From: Enterovibrio norvegicus FF-33
Lineage (GTDB): Bacteria > Pseudomonadota > Gammaproteobacteria > Enterobacterales > Vibrionaceae
Reading direction: 5' to 3'
Length of the DNA stretch: 64,000 bases
Assembly: GCF_000286835.2 (NCBI RefSeq)
Contig: NZ_AJYD02000031.1
Location: forward strand, 47,161 to 111,160
Shown here: one piece after another, positions 1 through 8,417 of the stretch
Layout: each line of letters opens with the position of its first letter
How positions within the stretch are numbered: the stretch's first letter is position 1
Notes under the pieces: generated by a model
Database searches by the model: none
What the model was told of the DNA's origin: nothing
What the model saw: the letters and a program-made list of their open reading frames with translations, nothing else
Position numbers and translations under genes: made by a program

Positions 1-1
1 A

Positions 2-1069
2 CAAGCGCGTCTGCAAGCGGAAGCCGATGCGACAGCGCAAGCTGAAGAAGAAGCACGTCTGCAAGCGGAAGCCGATGCAATTGCTGCAGAACAATTAGCC
101 GCTGAAGATCTGACTAAGACACAAGCCGAGCAGGAAAAGCCAAAGCGTGAAGGTTTATTTGCTCGCTTAAAACGTGGTCTTCAGAAGACCAAAGCGAACA
201 TCGGTGCAGGCTTTTTGGGTCTGTTCAGTGGCAAGAAAATTGATGATGAGCTGTTTGAAGAACTGGAAGAGCAGCTTCTTATTGCTGATGTTGGTATGGA
301 TACCACGACCAAGATCATCAATAACCTGACCGACAATGCTTCTCGTAAAGAGCTGAAAGACGGTGAGGCCTTGTATGGTCTGCTCAAGCAGGAAATGGCT
401 AGCATCTTGAGTAAGGTTGAAAAACCGCTCGATGTGGAAAACCAAAACGGGCCATTCGTGATCTTGATGGTCGGCGTTAACGGTGTGGGTAAAACCACCA
501 CTATTGGTAAGCTCGCCAAGCAATTCCAGCAAGAAGGTAAATCCGTCATGCTGGCGGCAGGTGACACTTTCCGCGCGGCGGCAGTCGAACAGCTACAGGT
601 TTGGGGCGATCGTAATAACGTTCCTGTGATTGCACAGCACACCGGTGCAGATAGCGCATCAGTGATCTATGACGCGATTGAAGCTGCAAAAGCACGTAAT
701 GTTGATGTGGTTATCGCAGATACCGCTGGTCGTTTGCAAAACAAAGCTAACCTGATGGAAGAGCTGAAAAAAATCGTCCGTGTCATGAAAAAACTCGACG
801 AGAATGCACCGCATGAAATCATGCTCACCATTGATGCGGGTACAGGTCAAAATGCCATCAGCCAAGCGCGTTTGTTCAATGAGATCGCGCCGCTGTCGGG
901 TATCACCCTGACCAAGCTTGATGGTACCGCCAAAGGTGGCGTTATCTTTGCGGTGGCCGATCAATTTAATATTCCTATCCGCTACATCGGTGTCGGTGAA
1001 GGGATTGATGATTTGAGACCATTTGTCGCAGAAGATTTTATTGAAGCACTGTTTAGTCAGGAGGACTGA
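2..1069 (+). CDS. ftsY: Signal recognition particle receptor FtsY (5' end missing)
   Basis: FtsY is the SRP receptor GTPase at the inner membrane that docks ribosome-SRP complexes for co-translational insertion. The frame is open from base 2 through the left edge, so the true start lies outside the window. What is visible is the end of an acidic, Ala/Gln/Glu-rich linker, a basic amphipathic stretch ([10 protein letters not shown]), then the NG domain. Motifs seen are the P-loop [15 protein letters not shown] (G3) and [10 protein letters not shown] (G4/G5). The stop at 1067-1069 lies 5 bases before ftsE, giving the usual ftsY-ftsE-ftsX operon. Identity is certain from the SRP-GTPase motifs together with this neighbourhood. 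Confidence 0.97.
   Translation, partial: QARLQAEADATAQAEEEARLQAEADAIAAEQLAAEDLTKTQAEQEKPKREGLFARLKRGLQKTKANIGAGFLGLFSGKKIDDELFEELEEQLLIADVGMDTTTKIINNLTDNASRKELKDGEALYGLLKQEMASILSKVEKPLDVENQNGPFVILMVGVNGVGKTTTIGKLAKQFQQEGKSVMLAAGDTFRAAAVEQLQVWGDRNNVPVIAQHTGADSASVIYDAIEAAKARNVDVVIADTAGRLQNKANLMEELKKIVRVMKKLDENAPHEIMLTIDAGTGQNAISQARLFNEIAPLSGITLTKLDGTAKGGVIFAVADQFNIPIRYIGVGEGIDDLRPFVAEDFIEALFSQED
8..78 (+). repeat. 48-bp tandem repeat in the ftsY acidic linker
   Basis: A 23-base sequence beginning CGTCTGCAAGCGG occurs at 8-30 and again, unchanged, at 56-78, a period of 48 bases or 16 codons. It encodes the repeated block RLQAEADA inside the low-complexity A domain of FtsY. More copies may lie left of the window. 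Such repeats usually change linker length without affecting the GTPase core. Confidence 0.75.
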
Positions 1070-1074
1070 TAGGC

Positions 1075-1740
1075 GTGATCCAGTTTCAGCAGGTTAGTAA
1101 AGCCTACCGCGGTGGGCAGCGAGCATTACAGAAAGTAAGCTTTCACTTGCCCAAAGGCGACATGGCATTTCTGACCGGTCACTCTGGTGCAGGTAAAAGT
1201 ACCTTGCTGAAACTTTTGTGCGCGATTGAACGGCCGAGTGACGGTAAAATATTGTTCAATAATCACGATATTTCGCGTATTGACCGCAAAGAAATCCCTT
1301 TTTTGCGTCGCCACATCGGGGTGATTTTTCAAGATCATAAACTCTTGATGGACAGAACCGTGTTCGACAATGTCGCCCTGCCGCTCCGTATTGAACAGGC
1401 CAACGAGTCAGACGTGAAAAAGCGTGTGTCTGCAGCGTTAGACAAAGTGGGTTTGTTAGACAAATCCGCTTGTTTACCCATTCAGTTATCAGGCGGTGAG
1501 CAGCAACGTGTGGGTATTGCCCGTGCGGTGGTTAATCGCCCGCAAGTGTTGATTGCCGATGAGCCGACCGGAAATTTGGATGCGGCCTTATCGCAGCAAA
1601 TCATGGAATTATTTCGTCAGTTCAACCAAGTGGGCGTCACCGTATTGATGGCGACTCACGATACGTCTTTGTTGAGTCGCTACGACATGCGTCGATTTGA
1701 CCTGAACCAAGGTCATCTTTCGGAGGTGGCGCGTGGCTAA
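1075..1740 (+). CDS. ftsE: Cell division ATP-binding protein FtsE
   Basis: FtsE is the ABC-type ATPase of FtsEX, which sits at the divisome and controls periplasmic amidase activation through EnvC. The 221-residue protein has Walker A at residues 35-42 (GHSGAGKS), a LSGGEQQR signature near 139 and a Walker B/DEPT motif near 160, the normal FtsE length. The start is GTG at 1075, five bases after the ftsY stop, with an AGGAGG ribosome site inside the end of ftsY. Its last bases overlap ftsX by 8 bases, implying coupled translation. Confidence 0.97.
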   Translation: MIQFQQVSKAYRGGQRALQKVSFHLPKGDMAFLTGHSGAGKSTLLKLLCAIERPSDGKILFNNHDISRIDRKEIPFLRRHIGVIFQDHKLLMDRTVFDNVALPLRIEQANESDVKKRVSAALDKVGLLDKSACLPIQLSGGEQQRVGIARAVVNRPQVLIADEPTGNLDAALSQQIMELFRQFNQVGVTVLMATHDTSLLSRYDMRRFDLNQGHLSEVARG

Positions 1741-2638
1741 TTTTTTGTCGTTACACAAACAGCAGTGCGGACAAGCGCTTCGAGATTTGTTGGCGCGACC
1801 AACGGGGAATTTGTTAACCGTATTGGCTTTGGCCTTCTCGCTAGCATTGCCCGTTACGTTATATATGTTGGCAAAGAACGTGGTGGCGGTCAGTGCACAA
1901 TGGCAAGCGCCCAATCAGTTGACGGTTTATCTCAATGAGATACCGGAAAGCCGCGCCACATCACTGAGTGATGAGATTGGTCAGTGGTCTGAGATTGGCT
2001 CGGTTGCGTATATCTCTCCTGAGCAAGGCTTGTTGCAGCTGAGACAAATCCAAGGATTTGAAGAAGCAGTGAGTTTGCTCGATGATAACCCGCTACCTGG
2101 CGTTATCGTGGTGACACCAACGAGTGATGATGCGGCCGCGGTTACCGCATTGGCGTCAAAGCTGCGCGCAGAATCGGACATTCAAGAAGTCCGTCTTGAT
2201 AGCGACTGGCTGCAACGCCTAGCAGCTATAGAGTCTTTGGTGCTGACATTAACTTGGGGTTTCTCCGGTCTGATGTTAATGGCAGTGTTTCTCATCGTCG
2301 GCAATACCCTGCGATTACAGGTACTGAACCAGAAACAAGAAATTCAGGTCATGAAGTTGGTCGGCGCTACCGACAGTTATATTCTTCGCCCCTATTTGTA
2401 CACGGGCGTTTGGTTGGCTTTATCGGGTGCAGTGGTTGCTTGGCTCGTGGCAACAATAAATGGCTTTTTACTCGATGCAGCCGTGGCAGAATTGGCTACA
2501 TTATATAGCAGTGGTTTTCGTCTCAGTGGCTTAGGTGTCGATGAAACCTTGATCCTGTTTATGGTGGCTGGGTTGATTGGCTTGCTAGCAGCACGGCTCG
2601 CGGCAGGTAAACATTTACGAGATATTGAACCTGTTTGA
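1733..2638 (+). CDS. ftsX: Cell division protein FtsX
   Basis: FtsX is the membrane subunit of FtsEX. The 301 residues show a cytoplasmic N-terminus, a first membrane helix near 25-45, a periplasmic loop of about 110 residues and three hydrophobic segments in the C-terminal half, the usual four-helix FtsX layout. The motif QVMKLVGATDSYI in the cytoplasmic loop is typical of the family. The GTG start at 1733 lies inside the end of ftsE and is preceded by GGAGG. No strong terminator follows; rpoH begins about 120 bases downstream. Confidence 0.96.
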   Translation: MANFLSLHKQQCGQALRDLLARPTGNLLTVLALAFSLALPVTLYMLAKNVVAVSAQWQAPNQLTVYLNEIPESRATSLSDEIGQWSEIGSVAYISPEQGLLQLRQIQGFEEAVSLLDDNPLPGVIVVTPTSDDAAAVTALASKLRAESDIQEVRLDSDWLQRLAAIESLVLTLTWGFSGLMLMAVFLIVGNTLRLQVLNQKQEIQVMKLVGATDSYILRPYLYTGVWLALSGAVVAWLVATINGFLLDAAVAELATLYSSGFRLSGLGVDETLILFMVAGLIGLLAARLAAGKHLRDIEPV

Positions 2639-2760
2639 TGGGGTGTAGTCTCATTCATGGTGATCATTCACTCAGACTTGCAGTTTTTTTGAACTTGAGT
2701 AGAGTATGCCATTGGTCTTTTTAGGCCATTATTGTTCGATAGATTCGAAAAGAGGTGAAA

Positions 2761-3624
2761 ATGACAGCAGCGATGTATGCACTAGCCCCAATCTCAAGAG
2801 ATAGCTTGGACAGCTATCTACGTCAGGTAAACAGCCATCCAATGCTGTCTGCTGACGAAGAGCGTGAGCTTGCAGAACGTCTGCACTACGACGAAGACTT
2901 GGACGCGGCGAAAAGCCTGATCCTGTCTCATCTAAGATTTGTTGTTCATATTGCCCGTGGTTATTCCGGTTACGGACTTCCCGTGTCTGATCTGGTACAG
3001 GAAGGGAACATTGGTCTGATGAAAGCGGTGAAACGCTTTAACCCTGAAGTGGGTGTGAGACTGGTTTCTTTTGCCGTGCATTGGATTAAAGCTGAAATTC
3101 ACGAATACGTCCTGCGTAACTGGCGTATTGTGAAAGTGGCGACCACCAAGGCGCAACGTAAATTGTTCTTCAACTTGCGTAAGTCGAAAAAGCGTCTGGG
3201 ATGGTTTAACGCCGAAGAAGTTAACTTGGTTGCAGAGCAACTTGGCGTTGATGCTTCAGAAGTGCGTGAGATGGAATCTCGTCTTGCCGCACAAGATGCA
3301 GGTTTTGATGGCGGTGCAGATGATGATGAGCGCGAAGGCCCTGTGGCCCCGGTTTTCTTCTTAGAAGACAAAAGCTCAGACGTTGCTACCAATATTGAGG
3401 CTCAGAACTGGGAAGACCACGCTAACCGTCGACTCGCAACAGCGATGTCAGGGCTGGATGAGCGAAGCCAGCACATTATTCGTTCGCGTTGGTTGGACGA
3501 TGACAACAAAACGACATTGCAGGAATTGGCTGATCACTATCAGGTTTCTGCTGAGCGCATTCGACAGCTTGAAAAGAATGCCATGCGTAAGTTGAAAGAG
3601 GCTGTGGGCGAAGACGCATTGTGA
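2761..3624 (+). CDS. rpoH: RNA polymerase heat-shock sigma factor RpoH (sigma-32)
   Basis: RpoH directs RNA polymerase to heat-shock promoters. The 287-residue protein has sigma-70 region 2 ([14 protein letters not shown] through [12 protein letters not shown]), the RpoH box QRKLFFNLR at 132-140 that marks sigma-32 and mediates its DnaK/FtsH control, and a C-terminal region 4 helix-turn-helix ([20 protein letters not shown]). ATG at 2761 is preferred over the in-frame GTG at 2755 because AGAGG at 2751-2755 sits at the right distance only for the ATG. The location downstream of ftsX matches E. coli. A terminator follows directly. Confidence 0.97.
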   Translation: MTAAMYALAPISRDSLDSYLRQVNSHPMLSADEERELAERLHYDEDLDAAKSLILSHLRFVVHIARGYSGYGLPVSDLVQEGNIGLMKAVKRFNPEVGVRLVSFAVHWIKAEIHEYVLRNWRIVKVATTKAQRKLFFNLRKSKKRLGWFNAEEVNLVAEQLGVDASEVREMESRLAAQDAGFDGGADDDEREGPVAPVFFLEDKSSDVATNIEAQNWEDHANRRLATAMSGLDERSQHIIRSRWLDDDNKTTLQELADHYQVSAERIRQLEKNAMRKLKEAVGEDAL

Positions 3625-3644
3625 TCGTCAACCCTCGAAGATCG

Positions 3645-3673
3645 TAAAAAGCCGGCTGATTGCCGGTTTTTTT
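3645..3673 (+). terminator. Rho-independent terminator of rpoH
   Basis: A short GC stem CCGGC / GCCGG with loop TGATT is followed by a run of seven T, 20 bases after the rpoH stop. It separates rpoH from the glp operon. Confidence 0.85.
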
Positions 3674-3737
3674 GTGCCTCAAAAACCCATATCCCGTTTG
3701 GTCTCAGATAACTTGTCCACAGCTTTATTACGATCAA

Positions 3738-3751
3738 CACTACATGTAGTG
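3738..3751. repeat. Perfect 14-base palindrome before glpE
   Basis: CACTACATGTAGTG is its own reverse complement. The following bases GTGGATCC and a downstream GGATCCTAC allow a competing hairpin. It could be an operator or an RNA structure in the glpEGR leader; nothing in the sequence decides which. Confidence 0.5.
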
Positions 3752-3948
3752 GATCCTTTCTCTGGATCCTACTTTATCAACGCAATCCACAGTCTTTTCC
3801 ACAGGTGGCTAAAAAGCGTACAAAGTCCTTTATTTCTCCGTGGCAAGGATTGGTGAAAACTCGGGTACAATGGTGTTTTACTTGTTGTTTCTGACTATTT
3901 CATTGAAACGACAGCACCTTAAATGAAGTCACGGGAGTGGAATAACCC

Positions 3949-4281
3949 ATGGAACAATTTGCGCATATCTCGGTATTAGATGCTTGGCAGTTGCTGCAGG
4001 ACAACGATCAGAAAGCGGTGATCGTCGATATTCGGGATCCTCAGTCATTTTCGTTATCTCATCCACAGGGCGCATTTCACCTAACCAATGACACCATGGT
4101 GCAATTCACTCAGACCGTCGATGATGAACAGCCTGTATTGGTAATGTGCTATCACGGCGTGAGCAGTCAAGGTGCAGCACAATATTTGATTAACCAAGGC
4201 TTTGAGCAGGTGTACAGTGTAGATGGTGGTTTTGAAGCTTGGCATCGACAGTCGTTGCCAGTGGCAGGTAATAACGATTAG
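3949..4281 (+). CDS. glpE: Thiosulfate sulfurtransferase GlpE (single-domain rhodanese)
   Basis: GlpE transfers sulfane sulfur from thiosulfate to cyanide or thioredoxin in the cytoplasm. The 110-residue protein is a single rhodanese domain with the active-site cysteine at residue 67 in MCYHGVSSQ, close to Cys65 of E. coli GlpE, and the upstream VDIRDPQSF motif. The ATG at 3949 is preceded by GGGAGTGG. It is first in a glpE-glpG-glpR run; the gap to glpG is 21 bases. Its physiological link to glycerol-3-phosphate remains unclear even in E. coli. Confidence 0.95.
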   Translation: MEQFAHISVLDAWQLLQDNDQKAVIVDIRDPQSFSLSHPQGAFHLTNDTMVQFTQTVDDEQPVLVMCYHGVSSQGAAQYLINQGFEQVYSVDGGFEAWHRQSLPVAGNND

Positions 4282-4302
4282 AAGAACGATTAAGAGGTAT
4301 TA

Positions 4303-5151
4303 ATGATAAGGCTGATTGCAATTTCTAACCCTCGTGCTGGACAGGCATTTATCGATTACATGGCGTCGAGACACATCGATGTACAGATGATGCCGGAAGG
4401 GGAAGGGCAATTTGCCTTGTGGTTAGCCGATAGCCAACATCAGGCCGAAGCAGAAGCTGAGTTACAGGCGTTTCTGCACGACCCGACAGGTCGTAAGTAT
4501 CAATCCGCCTCATGGGATATGGCCGAAAGCCGCACTGCACATTTTACTTATCCGCGTCAGAAGATACTCACCGCGATCAAACAAAATGCTGGGCCGTTTA
4601 CCCTCTTTATCATGGTGGTGTGCATTATCGCCTATGCAGGGTTAACGCTTGGCTTTGGTCATGAAGTTTTCTCCTTGCTGCATTTTCCCGCCACGGACGA
4701 TCAGCAATGGCAACTTTGGCGTTTGTTTACCCACGCGCTATTGCACTTCTCTGCCACACACATTGTGTTTAACTTACTGTGGTGGTGGGTGCTGGGTGGG
4801 AAGATAGAAAAGATAAGCGGCAGTGCCAAATTGGTTCAGCTTTTCCTGCTCACCGCGCTGTTTTCTGGTTTGGGGCAATACGTGTTTGATGGCCCTGCGT
4901 TTGGTGGCATGTCGGGCGTGGTGTATGCCTTGCTGGGATATTTGTGGCTTATGGGCACATTGGCGCCTTCTCGTGGGCTGTCGATAGAGCCAAGCTATGT
5001 CGGCTTTATGCTGTTGTGGTTGGTGGTGGGCTTCTTTGAACCCTTTGGTATGGCTATCGCCAATATGGCTCACCTGTTTGGCTTGGTGTCAGGTTGTGCG
5101 ATTGCCGTGTTTGATGCCAAATTCTCCCGAGCAGCGAGAAACCCTTCTTAA
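4303..5151 (+). CDS. glpG: Rhomboid intramembrane serine protease GlpG
   Basis: GlpG cleaves transmembrane segments within the inner membrane. The 282 residues comprise a cytoplasmic N-terminal domain (about 1-95) and a six-helix rhomboid core. The catalytic dyad is visible: Ser204 in FGGMSGVVYALLGY and His257 in ANMAHLFG, which correspond to Ser201 and His254 of E. coli GlpG. AAGAGG lies just upstream of the ATG. It is co-directional with glpE and glpR, about 110 bases before glpR. Confidence 0.96.
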   Translation: MIRLIAISNPRAGQAFIDYMASRHIDVQMMPEGEGQFALWLADSQHQAEAEAELQAFLHDPTGRKYQSASWDMAESRTAHFTYPRQKILTAIKQNAGPFTLFIMVVCIIAYAGLTLGFGHEVFSLLHFPATDDQQWQLWRLFTHALLHFSATHIVFNLLWWWVLGGKIEKISGSAKLVQLFLLTALFSGLGQYVFDGPAFGGMSGVVYALLGYLWLMGTLAPSRGLSIEPSYVGFMLLWLVVGFFEPFGMAIANMAHLFGLVSGCAIAVFDAKFSRAARNPS

Positions 5152-5259
5152 GTGAGATGCTTAGTGTGATGCGCGCTCACCCTTAAGCTTGCCCACATTG
5201 GCAATAAGGGTGTAGCCACGTAAACTGAGCCCAGACTTCGTGTTTACGCAGAGGACACC

Positions 5260-6021
5260 GTGAAACAGACGCTACGACATCAGGAAATTCTCGATTTAGT
5301 TCGAAGCAAAGGCTACGTCAGCACCGATGATTTGGTCGCATTTTTCGACGTCAGCCCTCAGACAATTCGTCGTGATCTCAATGAACTGGCTGCGGAAAAC
5401 AAAATCCGACGCCAACACGGTGGCGCGACGATTCCATCTAGCTCTGTCAATACGGCTTATGATGCGCGTAAAGTGATGCAGCAAGACACCAAGAATAAGT
5501 TGGCACAAGCGCTCGTGGCGCATATTCCAGATGGCGCAACGTTGTTTCTTGATATCGGAACGACCCCCGAAGCTGTCGCGCGAGCGTTGCTCAATCATCA
5601 AGATTTACGCATTGTGACCAATAATCTCAATGCTGCCAGTATCCTGATGGTGAAGGAAGATTTTCAAATCATCATGGCGGGTGGGGAAGTACGCAACCGT
5701 GATGGTGGCATCATGGGTGAAGCGACATTGGATTTTGTTTCTCAGTTCCGACTCGATTTTGGCATATTGGGGATCAGTGGAATTGATCTCGATGGTGGCC
5801 TGCTGGATTTCGATTATCACGAAGTACGGGTCAAACAAGCCATTATGCAAAACAGTCGCTCTGTGATGTTGGCAGTCGACCACACTAAGTTCGGGCGCAA
5901 TGCCATGGTTAACGTGGGCGATATTACCCAAATCGACATGCTGTTCACTAACGCACCTTTGCCTGAAAATGTTTCTTCGCGCCTGCAAGGCACTGAAACA
6001 TTGATAGAAATTATTCTTTAA
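5260..6021 (+). CDS. glpR: Glycerol-3-phosphate regulon repressor GlpR
   Basis: GlpR is a DeoR-family repressor of glycerol-3-phosphate genes, induced by glycerol-3-phosphate. The 253-residue protein has the DeoR helix-turn-helix at about residues 20-55 (VSTDDLVAFFDVSPQTIRRDLN) and the sugar-phosphate binding domain with FLDIGTTPEAVARAL and MAGGEVRNRDGGI. The start is GTG at 5260, with GAGGA upstream. It is followed by a strong terminator, then by operator-like sequences before glpD, its expected target. Confidence 0.96.
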   Translation: MKQTLRHQEILDLVRSKGYVSTDDLVAFFDVSPQTIRRDLNELAAENKIRRQHGGATIPSSSVNTAYDARKVMQQDTKNKLAQALVAHIPDGATLFLDIGTTPEAVARALLNHQDLRIVTNNLNAASILMVKEDFQIIMAGGEVRNRDGGIMGEATLDFVSQFRLDFGILGISGIDLDGGLLDFDYHEVRVKQAIMQNSRSVMLAVDHTKFGRNAMVNVGDITQIDMLFTNAPLPENVSSRLQGTETLIEIIL

Positions 6022-6040
6022 TCCTCTTTTGTCATGTCCG

Positions 6041-6065
6041 CGCCGCCATCTGGCGGCGTTTTTGT
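6041..6065 (+). terminator. Terminator of the glpEGR operon
   Basis: CGCCGCCA and TGGCGGCG form an 8-base GC-rich stem with a two-base formal loop, followed by TTTTTGT. It lies 20 bases after the glpR stop. Confidence 0.9.
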
Positions 6066-6126
6066 ATCCATCTTTTGTTGAATTTTTCGCCTCATTGTCA
6101 CTGGACAAGGCGATTATTTGCACTAA

Positions 6127-6146
6127 AATGCTCGTAAACGAAAGTT
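6127..6146 (+). promoter_or_regulatory. Putative GlpR operator 1 upstream of glpD
   Basis: AATGCTCGTAAACGAAAGTT agrees with the E. coli GlpR consensus TATGTTCGATAACGAACATA at 13 of 20 positions, including the central TCG...AACGAA core. It lies about 75 bases before the glpD start, where a promoter-overlapping repressor site is expected. The match is by eye, against the published consensus. Confidence 0.65.
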
Positions 6147-6147
6147 A

Positions 6148-6167
6148 AATGCTCGAATGAGCGCTTT
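6148..6167 (+). promoter_or_regulatory. Putative GlpR operator 2 upstream of glpD
   Basis: This site immediately follows operator 1 and repeats its left half (AATGCTCG). It contains the inverted repeat GCTC-AATG-like spacing as GCTCGAATGAGC, a perfect dyad. It is a weaker match to the consensus than operator 1. Tandem GlpR sites are normal at glp promoters. Confidence 0.5.
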
Positions 6168-6220
6168 AGGCCCCAGGGTGATCAGCGCGAGTGGGTAAAA
6201 GGGACAATGCAGAGGACAAA

Positions 6221-7735
6221 ATGAGCACAGAAATGTTGGATATACTTGTCGTCGGTGGCGGGATTAATGGTGCAGGGATCGCGGCGGATGCTGCAGGTCG
6301 AGGGTTAAAAGTCGGGCTGTTTGAAGCCGATGACTTTGCATCAGCAACATCGTCAGCCAGTTCGAAATTGATCCACGGTGGTCTTCGATATCTTGAGCAT
6401 TATGAATTTCGTTTGGTGAGTGAAGCACTCGCCGAGCGTGAAGTGCTGCTACGAAAGGTCCCGTTCCTTGCTTGGCCAATGCGTTTTCGTTTACCTCATC
6501 GTCCCCATCTTCGCCCTGCATGGATGATCCGTGCTGGCCTCTTTCTCTATGATCACCTCGGTAAACGCACCAGCCTTCCAGCCAGCACAGGCATAAAGTT
6601 TGGCGTGGATTCGGTGCTCAAACCTGAAATTACCCAAGGTTTTGAATACTCAGATTGCTGGGTCGATGACGCGCGTTTGGTGGTGTTAAACATCATGGAT
6701 GCGGCGGAACATGGCGCGGAAGTACGTAATCGCTGCAAAGTAACTAAAGCGACACGATTAGCGGATCATTGGGAAGTTGAGATTGTTGACCAACTAACCC
6801 AAGTGCGATTTGTTCGCCATTGTAAAGTGCTGGTGAATGCGGCAGGCCCTTGGGTAAAACAGTTTTATGATGACAGCACTACGCTGACGTCCCCGCGTGG
6901 TATTCGGCTTATTAAAGGCAGTCATATCGTCGTGCCGAAAGTACACAATGAGTCGGCTGCGTATATCTTGCAAAATGAAGATGGCCGCATTGTGTTTGTG
7001 TTGCCCTACCTTGATCGCTTCTCTTTGATTGGTACGACTGACGTTGAGCATCACGACGACCCACGCAAAGCGTCAATTGATGACAATGAAATCGCGTATT
7101 TGTTGAAGGTTTTCAATCAGCATTTCTTGAAGAGTTTAACCCCTGAAGACGTAGTGTGGACATACAGTGGTGTGCGTCCGCTTTGTGATGATGAATCTGA
7201 CTCCCCGCAAGCGGTGACTCGAGATTACACGTTAGAACTTGATGGAAACGGCGGCAATGCGCCGATTTTGTCTGTGTTTGGCGGGAAACTCACGACCTAT
7301 CGCAAACTGGCGCAAGCTGCGGTGAACAAGCTTGAGCCTTTCTTTACCGAGATGGGAAAACCTTGGACAGCAGACAGCGTGCTGCCGGGCGGTGAAGACA
7401 TTGCTTCTTTCAGTGATGTAGAAGCAGAGCTAACACGTCGCTTTAGTTGGATGGATGCGATGACAGCGAACCGTTTGGCGACGACCTACGGTTCTCGCGT
7501 GTGGGTTTGGTTTGACGGTGTCGAGCAGGCGTCCGATTTGGGGCAAAGCTTCGGCTGTGGTCTAACGCAAAAAGAAGTCGATTACTTGATGGCTGCAGAG
7601 TATGTGCAGACGGTGGACGATCTACTTTGGCGTCGCACCAAGCTGGGCTTGTATCTAACAGAGCAAGAACAAAGTCAGGTAGGTGACTACGTGGCTCAAT
7701 GTGGCGTGATAGTTAATGATGCAGTCAGTGCATAA
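6221..7735 (+). CDS. glpD: Aerobic glycerol-3-phosphate dehydrogenase GlpD
   Basis: GlpD is the membrane-bound FAD enzyme that oxidises sn-glycerol-3-phosphate to dihydroxyacetone phosphate and passes electrons to ubiquinone. The 504 residues begin with the FAD-binding GGGINGAG motif and contain the family blocks KLIHGGLRYLEHYEFRLV, GIRLIKGSHIVVP and FGGKLTTYRKLA. An in-frame GTG exists at 6191, but ATG 6221 has GAGGACAAA directly upstream and fits E. coli GlpD. In E. coli glpD is divergent from glpEGR, whereas here it is co-linear and downstream, with no glpFK nearby. Confidence 0.97.
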   Translation: MSTEMLDILVVGGGINGAGIAADAAGRGLKVGLFEADDFASATSSASSKLIHGGLRYLEHYEFRLVSEALAEREVLLRKVPFLAWPMRFRLPHRPHLRPAWMIRAGLFLYDHLGKRTSLPASTGIKFGVDSVLKPEITQGFEYSDCWVDDARLVVLNIMDAAEHGAEVRNRCKVTKATRLADHWEVEIVDQLTQVRFVRHCKVLVNAAGPWVKQFYDDSTTLTSPRGIRLIKGSHIVVPKVHNESAAYILQNEDGRIVFVLPYLDRFSLIGTTDVEHHDDPRKASIDDNEIAYLLKVFNQHFLKSLTPEDVVWTYSGVRPLCDDESDSPQAVTRDYTLELDGNGGNAPILSVFGGKLTTYRKLAQAAVNKLEPFFTEMGKPWTADSVLPGGEDIASFSDVEAELTRRFSWMDAMTANRLATTYGSRVWVWFDGVEQASDLGQSFGCGLTQKEVDYLMAAEYVQTVDDLLWRRTKLGLYLTEQEQSQVGDYVAQCGVIVNDAVSA

Positions 7736-7805
7736 TGACGCCTAGATTAGAACCAAGCGAGATCGATGCGAAGACCCGGTGTATTGATTAAACGCCAATA
7801 TCTCA

Positions 7806-7841
7806 AACAACAAAGGCGCACCTCGGTGCGCCTTTGTTGTT
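7806..7841. terminator. Bidirectional terminator between glpD and the FliL-like gene
   Basis: A perfect 17-base stem (AACAACAAAGGCGCACC and its complement) flanks the two bases TC. A/T-rich arms on both sides make it work in both directions, as expected between convergent genes. Confidence 0.92.
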
Positions 7842-7849
7842 CATTGGGC

Positions 7850-8260
7850 TTACTGATAGAGATACTTGGTGAACAATAGATCCGACAGCACTTTTTGATT
7901 GGTTTCTGCCAACAGCATTTCGTTGACCTTTTCCAAGCATGCTTTACGGATAGATTCCCGACCAGAAAGGGACTTGATGCGCACTTCATTTTCCTGACTG
8001 AGTACTTCAATAATCGCATCACGTATTAGCGGCTGGTGGTATTCCAACATTTGGATCAGCGATGGGTCATCAACCATCAGATCGATACGCACATTGATAA
8101 AACCGAGCTTACGACCGTCAGTAATGAAGTTGGTTGTGATTTCAGGCTCCAGCGTAAAATAGCTAAATTTCGCGGCTTCCTCTTCCGCATTTGCAATGGA
8201 TGGAACAGAGAGCAACAGTGTCAATAATAAGGTAAAAATGGCGGTAATATTATTTTTCAT
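7850..8260 (-). CDS. FliL-like secreted/membrane-anchored protein
   Basis: The 136-residue protein starts with a hydrophobic segment (about residues 5-25) ending SIANAEEE, which looks like a cleavable signal peptide. The rest resembles the FliL domain: FSYFTLEPEITTNFI, GFINVRIDLMV and a C-terminal QNEVRIKSLSGRESIRK-like block followed by an amphipathic helix. FliL proteins sit at the flagellar basal body and support stator function. This copy is far from any flagellar operon, beside ubiC, where vibrios also keep a FliL relative. A flagellar role is inferred from the family only. Confidence 0.8.
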   Translation of the reverse strand: MKNNITAIFTLLLTLLLSVPSIANAEEEAAKFSYFTLEPEITTNFITDGRKLGFINVRIDLMVDDPSLIQMLEYHQPLIRDAIIEVLSQENEVRIKSLSGRESIRKACLEKVNEMLLAETNQKVLSDLLFTKYLYQ

Positions 8261-8417
8261 GGTTTATGCCAAACCCCAGATTTAATGAATCTCTTATGGT
8301 AGTTTAGCTGCGCATGCGTGAGCACAGCTGTGTACAATAGCGCACTATTAATACTAAACATTAATGGCAGATTCGGCGAAAGTTTTGTTGCTTTTTTGCT
8401 CTTCGGCTCAGGATAAG

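Larger units (their letters stand above)
3625..3948. other. Intergenic region rpoH-glpE (324 bases)
   Basis: The region holds the rpoH terminator, a 14-base perfect palindrome at 3738-3751 whose right arm can also pair with GGATCCTAC a little downstream, and three TCCACA-containing sequences (3713-3721, 3784-3791, 3795-3803). TTTTCCACA at 3795-3803 fits the DnaA box consensus TTWTNCACA. A promoter for glpE must lie here, but no convincing -35/-10 pair was found. No small gene was seen. Confidence 0.6.

Noticed and set aside
3700-3810. Replication origin suggested by DnaA-like boxes
   Set aside because: Only one site fits the consensus, there is no AT-rich unwinding region beside it, and no dnaA, gidA or rpmH nearby.
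5605-6123. Minus-strand open frame of 172 codons across glpR
   Set aside because: It lies opposite a well-supported DeoR gene and crosses its terminator; no ribosome site or family motif.
8364-8417. Longer UbiC start at 8364
   Set aside because: The ATG at 8364 has no ribosome site; 8418 has one and matches the family length.
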